Shown here in pieces: positions 17,812-27,169 of a stretch of 64,000 nucleotides of DNA. The translations under genes and the position numbers were made by a program. A model generated the notes under the pieces. The model made no database searches and was not told the origin of the DNA. It worked only from the letters and a program-made list of their open reading frames with translations. Source of the DNA: LMUY01 sp965198895 (GTDB lineage: Bacteria; Pseudomonadota; Alphaproteobacteria; Acetobacterales; Acetobacteraceae); contig OZ240676.1 of the NCBI GenBank assembly GCA_965198895.1, forward strand, positions 3,844,001 to 3,908,000, in the 5' to 3' direction. Position 1 is the first letter of the stretch, and each line of letters opens with the position of its first letter.

Positions 17812-19002
17812 TGGCCCAGCCCTTCGAAGGCGTCCGGATCCTGGACTTCACCCGGTACATCGCCGGACCGTACGGAACCTACCAGTTCGCGCTGCTCGGG
17901 GCGGACGTCATCAAGATCGAACCGCTGGAGGGGGAGGAGTCGCGCCGCAACGGCAGCCTGGAGTGGGCGAAGCGCAACCAGGGCGCGGGCTGGCAGGCGG
18001 TGAACGCCAACAAGCGCAGCCTGGCGCTGGACCTGCGGCAGCCGAGCGCGATCACCCTCGTGCAGCGCCTCGTGCAGGATGCGGACATCGTCTGGGAAAA
18101 CTTCCGGCCGGGCGTGATGGACAAGCTCGGTATCGGCTACGACGCGCTGAGGGCGATCAAGCCAACGCTGATTTACGCCGCCGTGTCCGGCTTCGGGCAG
18201 AACGGCCCCGAGCGCAAGACGGCGGCGTTCGACGGCAAGATCCAGGCGCTGTCGGGCATCATGTCGCTCACCGGGCACGCGGCGACCGGGCCGACCCGCG
18301 CCGGCTTCGCGCTGAGCGACACGATCGGTGGCATGACGGCGGCCTTCGCAGTCGCCAGTGCCCTGTTCCAGCGTACCCATACCGGCCTCGGGCAATTCGT
18401 GGATGTGTCGATGCTCGACGCCAGTATCGGCTTCCTTGGGCAGCAGATGTGCGAATACACGTTGGCGGGCGTGCAGCACGGCCAACTCGGCAATCTTTCG
18501 CCGAGCGGCAAGGTGACGGGCGATCTGTTCAAGGCCGGCGACGGTTCGCTGCTGCTGGCCGTGATGACGGAACGGCAGTTCATCGCCCTCATGCGCACGC
18601 TCGATCGGGCCGACGCGCTGGACGACCCGCGGTTTCGCAGTTGGGAGAGCCGGAAGGAGTATTCCGCCGCACTGCGCGAGGTCATCGAGGGAGCAATGGC
18701 CAGACTCGATGCGGCGGCGTGGGAGGCGCGGCTGACCGCGGCGGACGTGCCGTGCTCGACGGTATGGTCGGTCGCCGAGGTGGCGGACCACCCCCAGCTT
18801 GCCTACCGAAGCGTGTTGCAGACGGTCGACAGCGTCTATGGGCCGTTGCGGCTGATGGGGCCCGCTTTCCGGCTGGCGCATGGCGAGGGCGGGGTGCGCC
18901 GGGCGCCGCCTGATCTGGGGGGCGACACGGAGGCGATCCTGCACGAGGTGGGCTATGGCGGACGAGGAGGTTGCCACGTTGCGGGCCGAGGGAGCGATCT
19001 AG
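17811..19002 (+). pseudogene. Family III CoA transferase (CaiB/BaiF type) with a 3' frameshift
   Basis: The protein matches family III CoA transferases, which move CoA between carboxylic acids. The N-terminus has FEGVRILDFTRYIAGPYGTY and GADVIKIEP; the catalytic Asp lies in VDVSMLDASIGF, and the NLSPSGKVTGDLF segment follows. At 18957-18958 one extra G shifts the frame: removing it gives the normal ending ADEEVATLRAEGAI and a stop at 19000-19002 (about 396 residues). As written, translation runs on to 19148 with an unrelated tail of about 60 residues. All catalytic parts precede the shift, so the product may still be active. A sequencing error is possible. It overlaps the upstream selenoprotein-B-like gene. 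Confidence 0.8.
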
Positions 19003-19286
19003 CCTGGGAAATTCATCAGCAGTTGTCGTGGCTCCGGTCCACGCCGTGGCGGGCGACACAGCACAGACGGCGCCAACAATGCGATACCTTAACCTGCAGA
19101 TCATTGCCGAATCCGGCCGCGTGTTTAGGCAGAAGATCTCAGGGATGACCAACGCCCGACAGCCCACTTTGCGCGGAGTTCACGGCCCGGTGTGCTGCTT
19201 CGGGAGTGGTGGCGGTGGGTTGTTTGTTCCTAGACTGAACCGGAATGCTCGCTACAACGGTGAGCAGAACGGAGGAGATACTCTGG

Positions 19287-20627
19287 ATGACAGCATTGCA
19301 CTCGCGCTGGGGCCAATTGGTGCTGGGTATCGTGTGCATGGTGATGATTGCGAACCTGCAATATGGCTGGACGTTGTTCGTGCTGCCGATCGACCAGGCG
19401 CATCACTGGGGCCGCCCCGCTATCCAAGTCGCGTTCACCGTGTTCGTCATCTGCGAAACCTGGCTGCTGCCGTTCGAAGGTTACGTGATCGACCGGATCG
19501 GCCCCAAGCTGACGGTGATGGCCGGGGGCATGCTGATCGGGTTGTCCTGGGTGCTCAACAGCGCTTTGGACGCGCTTTGGCTGTTGTACGTGGCGGCCGG
19601 GCTGGGCGGCATCGGCGCCGGCCTTATCTACGGCGCGACGGTGGGGAACGCGCTGAAATGGTTCCCGGACCGGCGCGGGCTGGCCGCCGGGCTGACGGCG
19701 GCGGGCTTCGGCGCCGGGTCGGCGGTGACGATCGTGCCGATCTCCAGCATGATCGCCAGCAGCGGCTACCAGGCGACGTTCCTCGCCTTCGGCCTCGCGC
19801 AGGGCGTGATCGTCATGCTGGTGGCGCTGCTACTGCGCGCGCCGCCCGGCGCCGCCGCCCGCAGCACGGCCATGACCCCCGGCGGCATGATGGCGACCCG
19901 GCCCTCCCACCTGCACGATATGACGCGCAACGTCCCGCCGCAGGAGGTGCTGCGCGAGCCGGTGTTCTGGCTGATGTATCTGATGTTCGTCCTGGTCGGC
20001 GCCGGCGGGTTGATCGCCACCGCGCAACTCTCGGTCATGGCCGCGGATTTCGGCATCGCCAAAACGCCTGTCACGCTGCTGTTCCTGACCATGCCCGCGC
20101 TGACCTTCGCCCTCTCGATCGACCGGGTGCTGAACGGCGTGACCCGGCCTTTCTTCGGCTGGGTGTCCGACAAGATCGGCCGCGAGAACACCATGTTCAT
20201 CGCCTTCCTGCTGGAGGGGCTGGGCATCCTGGCGCTGACCGTTTTCGCGCGTGACCCGGTGGCCTTCGTGGTGCTGACCGGCGTGGTGTTCTTCGCCTGG
20301 GGGGAAATCTACTCGCTGTTCCCCGCGACCTGTGGCGACACCTTCGGCCGCACGTTCGCCGCCACGAATTACGGCTTGCTCTATACAGCCAAGGGGACCG
20401 CCGCCCTGATGGTGCCGCTCGGCAGCCTGCTGCGCGAGGCGACCGGCGACTGGCTGGTGGTGCTTTACGTGGTGGCCGCCGCGAACCTGCTCACCGCGGG
20501 CCTGGCGCTGCTGGTGCTGAAGCCGCTGCGGCGGCGGTTCATCCGGCGCTCGATGGAGCTACGGGCACGGGAGCGGGTGGCGGAGTCGGAGTTGCGGCTG
20601 AAAGCCAGCGTGGCGGCTCGGGCTTAA
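19287..20627 (+). CDS. OxlT-like MFS transporter (oxalate/formate antiporter family)
   Basis: A 446-residue inner-membrane protein with 12 predicted membrane segments and the short cytoplasmic loops of the major facilitator superfamily. The N-terminus (SRWGQLVLGIVCMVMIANLQ, YGWTLFVLPI) and the loop YVIDRIGPK match the OxlT branch, and GWVSDKIGREN is the second MFS loop motif. OxlT relatives exchange oxalate, formate or other small carboxylates. GGAGGAGA 8 bases before the ATG at 19287 sets the start. Its place after a CoA transferase suits uptake of the acid that is then CoA-activated. Confidence 0.88.
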   Translation: MTALHSRWGQLVLGIVCMVMIANLQYGWTLFVLPIDQAHHWGRPAIQVAFTVFVICETWLLPFEGYVIDRIGPKLTVMAGGMLIGLSWVLNSALDALWLLYVAAGLGGIGAGLIYGATVGNALKWFPDRRGLAAGLTAAGFGAGSAVTIVPISSMIASSGYQATFLAFGLAQGVIVMLVALLLRAPPGAAARSTAMTPGGMMATRPSHLHDMTRNVPPQEVLREPVFWLMYLMFVLVGAGGLIATAQLSVMAADFGIAKTPVTLLFLTMPALTFALSIDRVLNGVTRPFFGWVSDKIGRENTMFIAFLLEGLGILALTVFARDPVAFVVLTGVVFFAWGEIYSLFPATCGDTFGRTFAATNYGLLYTAKGTAALMVPLGSLLREATGDWLVVLYVVAAANLLTAGLALLVLKPLRRRFIRRSMELRARERVAESELRLKASVAARA

Positions 20628-20675
20628 CGGCAGCACGCGCGCGGACTCCGGTGCGCGGATCAGGAAGTTGAGACA

Positions 20676-21176
20676 ATGGCAGACGACAAGTCCGATGGCC
20701 CGCTGGTCAGACTATCCACCGACCTGTTCAGGCACATTGAGCATGTCGTCTATGCCGTGCTCGGGATCATGCTTTCCATCGGCGCCTTCCTCGCGCTCGG
20801 CGGAGCGGCGGTCCAGCTCTGGCATGGGATGCTCGACTGGACCAACTCGGAGGTTATTTTTTCGATCGTCGACCGGCTGTTGTTCGTCCTGCTGCTGATC
20901 GAGGTGCTGCACACCGTCCGTGCCTCGATCCGCAGCGGGGGTCTGACCTGCGAGCCATTCCTCATCGTCGGTTTGATCGCATCGATCCGGCGCGTGCTGG
21001 TCATCACGCTGCAGACGTCGGAGGCCACAAAGCCCGGCGCCTACTCCCCTGAGACCCACGCAATCGTGTTCGAGGCGATGACGGAACTTGCAGTGATCGG
21101 AGCGCTGATCCTCATCCTGGTCTTCTCGCTGTTCCTGCTGCGCCGGATTCCGAAGACGGTCACGACCGAGGAGTGA
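20676..21176 (+). CDS. PsiE-like membrane protein (phosphate-starvation-inducible E family)
   Basis: A 166-residue protein with four hydrophobic membrane segments: residues about 25-50, 62-82, 90-110 and 132-153. The pattern VLGIMLSIGAFLALGG, LFVLLLIEVLHTVRASI and FLIVGLIASIRRVLVIT is that of the PsiE family. The molecular function is unknown. It lies 48 bases after the OxlT-like gene on the same strand and could be cotranscribed, although the two have no obvious functional tie. Confidence 0.8.
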   Translation: MADDKSDGPLVRLSTDLFRHIEHVVYAVLGIMLSIGAFLALGGAAVQLWHGMLDWTNSEVIFSIVDRLLFVLLLIEVLHTVRASIRSGGLTCEPFLIVGLIASIRRVLVITLQTSEATKPGAYSPETHAIVFEAMTELAVIGALILILVFSLFLLRRIPKTVTTEE

Positions 21177-21307
21177 GCGCCCCGCGTCAGCCCTGGCCGA
21201 CGAACCTTGCGGTGCCAGGGCACGGACTGACCGCACCAGTCGACGCTACCAACCCGGCGAAGGTCAGCGTCGGCTATGTCGTCTCCGGGGTCAAACTTCG
21301 ATGCTGG

Positions 21308-22492
21308 CTATCCCTGCAGGTTCGCGCCCGGGGTGACCCAGCTCGGCGACATCCGCAGATCCAGAATATTGCGGCTCACGTCCTGCACGTCGCGCAAGCC
21401 GCATAGCGCCAGCGTGGTATCCAGTTCCTTGCGGATCAAGTCGAGGCTCAGCGTTACGCCCTGCTCGCCCAGTGCACCCAGCCCCCACAGGAATGCGCGC
21501 CCGATGAACACGCCCCGGGCGCCCAGTGCCAACGCCTTCAGCACGTCCTGGCCGGAGCGGATGCCACCGTCCATCAGCACTTCCATCCGATCGCCCACCG
21601 CGGCGACAACCTCTGGCAGAGCGGCGATCGAGGACCGGGCGCCGTCCAACTGCCGACCGCCATGGTTGGAAACGATCAGCGTCTCCACGCCGGCCCGCTG
21701 CGCCAGCACCGCGTCATCCGGGTCCAGGATGCCCTTCAAGATCAGCTTGCCGCCCCAGCGATCCTGGATGCGGCGCACGTCATCCCAGTCCAGCTTCGGG
21801 TCGAACTGATTGGCAGTCCATGAGGACAGGCTGCTCATGTCCGCCACCCCCGTCACGTGGCCGTGGATGTTGCCGAAGTGGCGGCGCTTCGTATGCAGCA
21901 TGTCCCAGCACCAGCGCGGCTTGGTCGCCAGGTTGATCAGGTTCGCAAGCGTCGGCTTGGGCGGTGTGCTCAGCCCGTTGCGGATGTCCTTGTGCCGTTG
22001 CCCCAGGATCTGCAGGTCCAGCGTCAACACCAGTGCGGAGCACCCGGCGGCCTTTGCACGGTCGATGAGCCGGTTGATGAAGTCCCGGTCCTTCATGACA
22101 TAGAGCTGGAACCAGAACGGCGACTGGATGTCGGCCGCAACGTCTTCGATCGAGCAGATACTCATCGTCGACAGGGTGAACGGCACGCCCGCCTTCTTGG
22201 CCGCCCGGGCCGCCAGGATCTCGCCGTCCGCGTGCTGCATGCCGGTGAGCCCAGTGGGTGCCAGCGCCAGAGGCATCGCGACCGTTTGCCCCGCCATAGT
22301 GCTGGCCAGCGTGCGGTTCGTCATGTCGACCGCCACGCGCTGCCGCAGCTTGATTTTGGCGAAGTCGTCGCTGTTGGCGCGGTAGGTGCCCTCCGTCCAC
22401 GATCCGGAATCGGCATAATCGTAGAACATTCGCGGCACTCTGCGCTCGGCCAGGCGGCGGAGATCTTCGACATTCGTGATGGCGCTCGTCAT
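21308..22492 (-). CDS. FMN-dependent alpha-hydroxy-acid oxidase/dehydrogenase (LldD family)
   Basis: A 394-residue TIM-barrel flavoenzyme that oxidises a 2-hydroxy acid such as L-lactate, glycolate or mandelate to the keto acid. Visible are the N-terminal DLRRLAERRVPRMFYDYAD, the FMN-site LALAPTGLTGM, the active-site lysine strand GKLILKGIL, the catalytic His in VSNHGGRQLDG, and the FMN phosphate site DGGIRSGQDVLKAL / GRAFLWGL. I chose the ATG at 22492; the longer frame to 22684 is not conserved. Substrate specificity is not decidable. It is divergent from the GntR gene. Confidence 0.92.
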   Translation of the reverse strand: MTSAITNVEDLRRLAERRVPRMFYDYADSGSWTEGTYRANSDDFAKIKLRQRVAVDMTNRTLASTMAGQTVAMPLALAPTGLTGMQHADGEILAARAAKKAGVPFTLSTMSICSIEDVAADIQSPFWFQLYVMKDRDFINRLIDRAKAAGCSALVLTLDLQILGQRHKDIRNGLSTPPKPTLANLINLATKPRWCWDMLHTKRRHFGNIHGHVTGVADMSSLSSWTANQFDPKLDWDDVRRIQDRWGGKLILKGILDPDDAVLAQRAGVETLIVSNHGGRQLDGARSSIAALPEVVAAVGDRMEVLMDGGIRSGQDVLKALALGARGVFIGRAFLWGLGALGEQGVTLSLDLIRKELDTTLALCGLRDVQDVSRNILDLRMSPSWVTPGANLQG

Positions 22493-22590
22493 GGGTACGT
22501 GTCCGGCCGGGTGATCGTTACACCGGTCATATAGGCGCGGGGGTTGGCCCGTCCACGCGGGCATGTTCACCGGGCAAACTGGGCTGACGC

Positions 22591-22625
22591 TTGACGAGGC
22601 AAGCTGTATTATAGAATAGACAGCT
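22591..22625 (+). promoter_or_regulatory. Candidate promoter and operator ahead of the GntR/ABC/hydantoinase operon
   Basis: A TTGACG at 22591-22596 and TAGAAT at 22612-22617 (15-base spacer) form a plausible promoter in an otherwise GC-rich stretch. An inverted repeat with arms AGCTGT (22602-22607) and ACAGCT (22620-22625) spans the -10 element, a sensible place for autorepression by the adjacent GntR protein. Inferred by eye only. Confidence 0.4.
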
Positions 22626-22633
22626 GACGGAGC

Positions 22634-23437
22634 ATGAATGGGACAGCCTGCTTGGATGCCGCCGCCGAACCTGCGAAGGCTCATCGCCTCTATCTGCTGC
22701 TAAGCGACCGGATCAGCAGCGGGTCGCTGCGGCCGGGCATGCGTATTCCGGGAGAACCGGCGCTGGCAGTGGAGCATGGCGTTTCGCGGGTCACGGTGCG
22801 GCGTGCACTTGAGCGGCTCGCGCGCGAAGGCCGGGTGCAACGTCGCGCAGGGGCCGGCACCTTCGTGCGCGAGATCGCGAGCAACCCCGCCGTTGAAGCA
22901 GATTTGGTGGACGTTTTCGCGCATCTGAAGGAGATGGGGCGGCGAACCGACGTCAAGCTCTGCTCGTTCGGCTATGCCCTCGCACCCGACCCGGTAGCGC
23001 GAGCGCTCAATTTGCGGCCCGGCGAGCGAACGCAGCATTCGGTGCGCGTTCGCATGATCGACGGCGCGCCCTTCTCCTATCTCACCACCCATGTGCCGGA
23101 GCGCATAGGCCTGACCTATACCGAGGCCGACCTTGCCTCGATACCGCTGCTCGACCTGCTCGAGCGTTCCGGCGTCACGGCGGAGCGGGCAAGCCAGGTC
23201 ATCGGCGCCGCCTTGGCCGGGCCGGGCGTGGCCGAGGCGTTGGGCGAACCGATCGGCGCGCCACTGCTGTCGCTCACACGGGTGGTGATGGCGGGTAGCG
23301 GGGACGGGATCGAACACTTGCACGCGCTATACCGCCCAGACCGTTTCGCTTTCCACATGGACCTGCTACGCACCGGCGAAACGGGGCGCCGCCGCTGGGA
23401 AGCCGACACAACAACAATCACGAGGAATACGCCATGA
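22634..23437 (+). CDS. GntR-family regulator with UTRA domain (HutC subfamily)
   Basis: A 267-residue regulator. Residues about 15-80 are the GntR winged helix, with PGMRIPGEPALAVEHGVSRV and TVRRALERLAREGRVQRR; residues about 95-240 are a UTRA ligand-binding domain (LNLRPGERTQHSVRVR, PFSYLTTHVP). HutC-type proteins usually repress the adjacent catabolic genes until a pathway compound binds. Its stop overlaps the start of the binding-protein gene by 4 bases, so the regulator is part of the operon. The AGCTGT inverted repeat just upstream is a likely operator. Confidence 0.92.
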   Translation: MNGTACLDAAAEPAKAHRLYLLLSDRISSGSLRPGMRIPGEPALAVEHGVSRVTVRRALERLAREGRVQRRAGAGTFVREIASNPAVEADLVDVFAHLKEMGRRTDVKLCSFGYALAPDPVARALNLRPGERTQHSVRVRMIDGAPFSYLTTHVPERIGLTYTEADLASIPLLDLLERSGVTAERASQVIGAALAGPGVAEALGEPIGAPLLSLTRVVMAGSGDGIEHLHALYRPDRFAFHMDLLRTGETGRRRWEADTTTITRNTP

Positions 23438-24630
23438 CGATGCTCACCCGCCGGGCCGCGCTTGCGACGACCGCCGTCGCACTGGCCACACCCACCATCC
23501 TTCGCGCGCAACCCGCCCCGGTGAAGCTCGGCATTCTGCAACCCGTTACGGGCGCCCTGGCGCAGGACGGCGATCTGGGCCGTGCGGGCGCACAGATCGC
23601 GATCGACGAAGTCAACAAATCCGGTGGCCTCAAGGGCCTCGGGGGCGCCAAGATCGAGATGGTGTTCGGGGACGCGCAATCGACGCCGGATGGCGGCGTC
23701 GCACAGGTGGAGCGCATGCAATCCGAAGGCGTCGCCGCGATCGTTGGCGGGTTCGCCAGCCCGATCTGCCTCGCCGCCAGCCAGGCGGCCTCGCGCTACG
23801 GCCTGCCGTACGTCGTCGACGTGGGCGTGGCCGACAGCATCGTCAACCGTGGGTTGACCAACACATTCCGGTTCGCCCCCGGTTTCGGCAAGGTGTCCAG
23901 CACGGCGTTGGCCAACCTGGTCAAACTCAATGAGGCCGCAGGCAATCCGGTGAAGACCGTCGTGCTGGTGCATGAGGATGGCCTGTTCGGTAGTGGCACG
24001 GCCAAGCTGCTGCAGGCCGAACTGCCGAAGCTCGGCTTCCAGATCCTGGAGACGATCTCCCACCCGACCCCCGCGCGCGACATGTCCAACATCGCGCTGC
24101 GCATTCGTTCGTTGAACCCGGACATGATCATCCCGTCCGATTATTACGGCGAGTCGGTGCTGCTGGCCCGCACCCTGCAGCAGCAGCGCATCAAGCCCAA
24201 GGCGATCTACGGCATCCTGAACGGCGCCGCGTCCAACTACCGCTTCGTCAAGGAATTTCCGGACGCTGCCGAGGGCATGCTCGATTGCAATCATTGGGCC
24301 GATCCGCGCAATCCGAAGACGGCCATCGTGCGCAAGCAGACCGAGGCGATGGGCAAGATTTGGGCCTACAACGTGATGCTGAACTACTCCTGCGTCCTGC
24401 TGGCGCTGGACGCCATGGACCGGGCCGGCAGCACCGACAAGGACAAGGTGACGGCGGCGCTCGCTGCTTCCACTTTCAGCGGGCACATCATGCCGTATGG
24501 GCCGACGAAGTTCGAGAATGGCCAGAACACCGGTGCCGCGCCTGTCAACACACAGGTGCAGAGCGGTGACATCAAGGTGATCTACCCGGACGCATTTGCG
24601 GACGCGAAGCCGCACTTCCCCGTCACCTGA
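23434..24630 (+). CDS. ABC transporter periplasmic binding protein (branched-chain amino acid/amide type)
   Basis: A 398-residue member of the Leu/Ile/Val-binding-protein family. It begins with a signal peptide of twin-arginine-like character (TRRAALATTAVALATPTILR, cleavage near RAQ) and has the family start VKLGILQPVTGALAQDG, the hinge region and AIVGGFASPICLAAS. It feeds the two permeases and two ATPases that follow without gaps. The ligand is likely a small amide or amino-acid-like compound related to the hydantoinase substrate; this is inferred from context. Confidence 0.9.
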   Translation: MTMLTRRAALATTAVALATPTILRAQPAPVKLGILQPVTGALAQDGDLGRAGAQIAIDEVNKSGGLKGLGGAKIEMVFGDAQSTPDGGVAQVERMQSEGVAAIVGGFASPICLAASQAASRYGLPYVVDVGVADSIVNRGLTNTFRFAPGFGKVSSTALANLVKLNEAAGNPVKTVVLVHEDGLFGSGTAKLLQAELPKLGFQILETISHPTPARDMSNIALRIRSLNPDMIIPSDYYGESVLLARTLQQQRIKPKAIYGILNGAASNYRFVKEFPDAAEGMLDCNHWADPRNPKTAIVRKQTEAMGKIWAYNVMLNYSCVLLALDAMDRAGSTDKDKVTAALAASTFSGHIMPYGPTKFENGQNTGAAPVNTQVQSGDIKVIYPDAFADAKPHFPVT

Positions 24631-24633
24631 GAC

Positions 24634-25506
24634 GTGTACCCACCGTCCATCATTATAGAGGCGGCCGTGAACGGCGTGCTGACCGGGGCTGTGTACGCCC
24701 TGGTGGCTCTCGGGCTGACTTTGATCTACGGCGTGCTGCACATCGTGAACTTCGCCCACGGCGCGCTGCTGACGGCGGCGATGTTCGCTGTGTGGGTGCT
24801 GGGGGCGGTATTCGGCGTTGGACCATACGTCGCCATCGTCCTGCTCGCCCCCGTGTTCTTCGCCGTAGGCTACGCCTTGCAACGCTTCGTGATCGGTCCT
24901 GCCAGCGGAGGGCGGGACAGCAACGTCCTGCTGGTAACGCTGGGCCTGGCCATCGTGATCCGTAACGCGTTGCTGGCTGCCTTCGGCGGCGATACGCGCA
25001 GCCTGGGCGGTGATGCCGGCTTCGACGTCGTGGCAGTCGGCCCGATGCTGCTGTCCCGCCCGCGGCTCATCGGCTTCGCCGGGGCGGTGATCGTGGCGGC
25101 ACTACTCTGGCTGCTGCTGACCCGCACCGATACCGGGCGCGCCATCCGCGCCGTCGCGCGCGAACCGCTGGGGGCGAGGCTGGCCGGCATCGACGTGCGC
25201 CACATCTTCGCCGCCACGTTCGGACTGGGCACGGCGTGCCTCGCGGTCGCTGCCGGACTGCTGATGCCATCGTTCTACGTGAACCCCGGTGCTGGCGAGG
25301 CCTTCGTTCTGGTCGCCTTCACCGTGGTCGTGCTCGGCGGCATGGGCTCGATACCCGGCGCATTGCTGGGCGGCCTCGCGATCGGCACCGTCGAAAGCCT
25401 GTCCGGGTTGTTCTTCGGTGACAGCCTCGGCCAGGCCGGCATCTTCGTCGTGTTCATCCTCGTGCTCCTGCTCCGCCCCACGGGACTGTTCGGCGCACGC
25501 GCATGA
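24634..25506 (+). CDS. ABC transporter permease, LivH type
   Basis: A 290-residue inner-membrane permease with about eight hydrophobic segments. The start GAVYALVALGLTLIYGVLHI followed by NFAHGALL, and the later GLGTACLAVAAGLL and FTVVVLGGMGSIPGAL, are typical of LivH. It starts with GTG at 24634, three bases after the binding-protein stop, and overlaps the LivM-type gene by 4 bases. With the next gene it forms the membrane channel. Confidence 0.9.
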   Translation: MYPPSIIIEAAVNGVLTGAVYALVALGLTLIYGVLHIVNFAHGALLTAAMFAVWVLGAVFGVGPYVAIVLLAPVFFAVGYALQRFVIGPASGGRDSNVLLVTLGLAIVIRNALLAAFGGDTRSLGGDAGFDVVAVGPMLLSRPRLIGFAGAVIVAALLWLLLTRTDTGRAIRAVAREPLGARLAGIDVRHIFAATFGLGTACLAVAAGLLMPSFYVNPGAGEAFVLVAFTVVVLGGMGSIPGALLGGLAIGTVESLSGLFFGDSLGQAGIFVVFILVLLLRPTGLFGARA

Positions 25507-26435
25507 AGACCGCCATCCCACCGATCGCCATCGTGATGGTGCTTGCCGCGGTGCTGGCGCTGGTGAGTGCCAACACCGTACTGAACTTCCTTGTAAGCGC
25601 GCTGATCACCGCCTTGGCCGGGCAGGGTTGGAACCTTCTCGGCGGCTTCGGCGGGCAGCTTTCCTTCGGCCACGCGGCGTTCTTCGGCACCGGCGCCTAT
25701 GTCGCGGCCATTCTTCAGCAGCGCTACGGCGTGGGCGCATGGCCCGCGGCCGCGGCCGCGGTGATGAGCGGTGCAGCGGCAGGTGCCGTGATCGGTGCGC
25801 TGAGTTTTCGTGCGGGTTTGCGTGGGTCGTATTTCGCCCTCGTCACCCTGGCCTTCGCCGAGGTGTTCCGCATCTTTGCAAACTCCTGGGACGTGACGGG
25901 GGGCGCCGCCGGGCTGCTGCTGCAGCTTCGGGTCTCGCCAGCCAACTTCCAATTCGAGAGCCGCAAAGTCTTCGGCTTCGTCGCGCTCGCCGCGGTGGCG
26001 GTCGCGTTAGGCATCACCTATGCCATCACTCGGTCCCGCTTCGGTGCGCAACTCGCAGCCGTCCGGGAGAACGAGGACGCGGCAAGGGCGCTGGGGATCG
26101 ATCCGTTTGCCGTAAAGCTGCGCGCGATCACGCTGTCCGCCGCGATCACCGCCGCTGCTGGTGTGCTTTACGTGCAGTACTACCTGTTCGTGAATGCCGA
26201 CCTCGCCTATGGCAGCGCTGTCTCCGTTTCGGCCCTGCTGGCACCTGTGGTCGGCGGCTTGGGCACCGTGACGGGCCCGGTCCTGGGCGCACTCGCTTTG
26301 CAGGGTGCGGGGGAGTTGCTGCGCGGCGTGGCGGGACCGATCGCCGGGCTGGACGAGGTGGCGTTCGGCATCCTCCTCGTGCTCGCCATCGCCTTCGTAC
26401 CCGGCGGGATCGCGAGCCTGCGGTGGCGGCATTGA
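25503..26435 (+). CDS. ABC transporter permease, LivM type
   Basis: A 310-residue permease with the LivM landmarks GQGWNLLGGFGGQLSFGHAA near residue 40, GSYFALVTLAFAEVFRI near 110, and the coupling-helix region VRENEDAARALGIDPF near 190. About eight to ten membrane segments. It overlaps its neighbours on both sides and partners the LivH-type permease. Confidence 0.9.
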   Translation: MKTAIPPIAIVMVLAAVLALVSANTVLNFLVSALITALAGQGWNLLGGFGGQLSFGHAAFFGTGAYVAAILQQRYGVGAWPAAAAAVMSGAAAGAVIGALSFRAGLRGSYFALVTLAFAEVFRIFANSWDVTGGAAGLLLQLRVSPANFQFESRKVFGFVALAAVAVALGITYAITRSRFGAQLAAVRENEDAARALGIDPFAVKLRAITLSAAITAAAGVLYVQYYLFVNADLAYGSAVSVSALLAPVVGGLGTVTGPVLGALALQGAGELLRGVAGPIAGLDEVAFGILLVLAIAFVPGGIASLRWRH

Positions 26436-27169
26436 TACTCTCGGTCAACGGCCTGTCCAAGCGCTTCGGTGGCCTGCTCGCCGTGGCCGATGTGTCGCTG
26501 GAGATTGCCGAGGGCGGCATCACAGGCGTGATCGGGCCGAACGGTGCGGGCAAGACGACGCTATTCGCCATGATCGCCGCGTTCGTTCCGCCGAGCACCG
26601 GAACCGTCGCATTCCGGGGGACCGATATCACCGGCGACCCGGCGCATCTGCGAGCCCGGCGCGGCCTCGCCCGCACGTTCCAAATCGTACAGCCTTTCGC
26701 CGGCTTGTCGGTGCGGGAGAATATCGCCGTCGGTGCCCATTTGCGCCATCCGAGCCGACGCACGGCGCTGGCCCGGGCAGCCGCGGTCGCCGAGAAGGTC
26801 GGGCTTGCGGGGGAATTGGACAAACCGGCAGCGTCGCTGACGGTCGCAGGGCGCAAGCGGTTGGAACTAGCCCGTGCACTCGCCACAGAGCCGGTGCTGC
26901 TGCTGCTGGATGAGGTGCTAGCGGGGCTCAATCCCACCGAAGTGGCCGCGATGCTGCCGATCCTGCGGGCGCTTCCCGGCGAGGGCGTTACGGTGCTCAT
27001 GATCGAGCACGTGATGCAGGCGGTAATGCAGTTGTGCGGTACGGTGCACGTCCTGGCCGGGGGCAAGCTGATCACCGCCGGTCCCCCCGCCGCCGTGGTT
27101 GCCGACCCGGCCGTGATCGAGGCCTATCTTGGCCATGGCGCCGCCGCCCGAGCCGCCGCGCATGCTTGA
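26423..27169 (+). CDS. ABC transporter ATP-binding protein, LivG type
   Basis: A 248-residue ATPase of the importer. Walker A is GPNGAGKTT near residue 38, the LivG insert RGLARTFQIVQPF follows, the signature region reads SLTVAGRKRLELARAL, and Walker B is LLLLDEVLAGL. The signature is diverged (VAGRK instead of a plain LSGGQ), as in some LivG proteins. I chose the GTG at 26423, overlapping the permease end by 13 bases; a TTG at 26432 is possible. Confidence 0.88.
   Translation: MAALILSVNGLSKRFGGLLAVADVSLEIAEGGITGVIGPNGAGKTTLFAMIAAFVPPSTGTVAFRGTDITGDPAHLRARRGLARTFQIVQPFAGLSVRENIAVGAHLRHPSRRTALARAAAVAEKVGLAGELDKPAASLTVAGRKRLELARALATEPVLLLLDEVLAGLNPTEVAAMLPILRALPGEGVTVLMIEHVMQAVMQLCGTVHVLAGGKLITAGPPAAVVADPAVIEAYLGHGAAARAAAHA

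Noticed and set aside
23116..24882. 588-codon open frame on the minus strand
   Set aside because: Antisense to the GntR, binding-protein and permease genes; composition is typical of a shadow frame.
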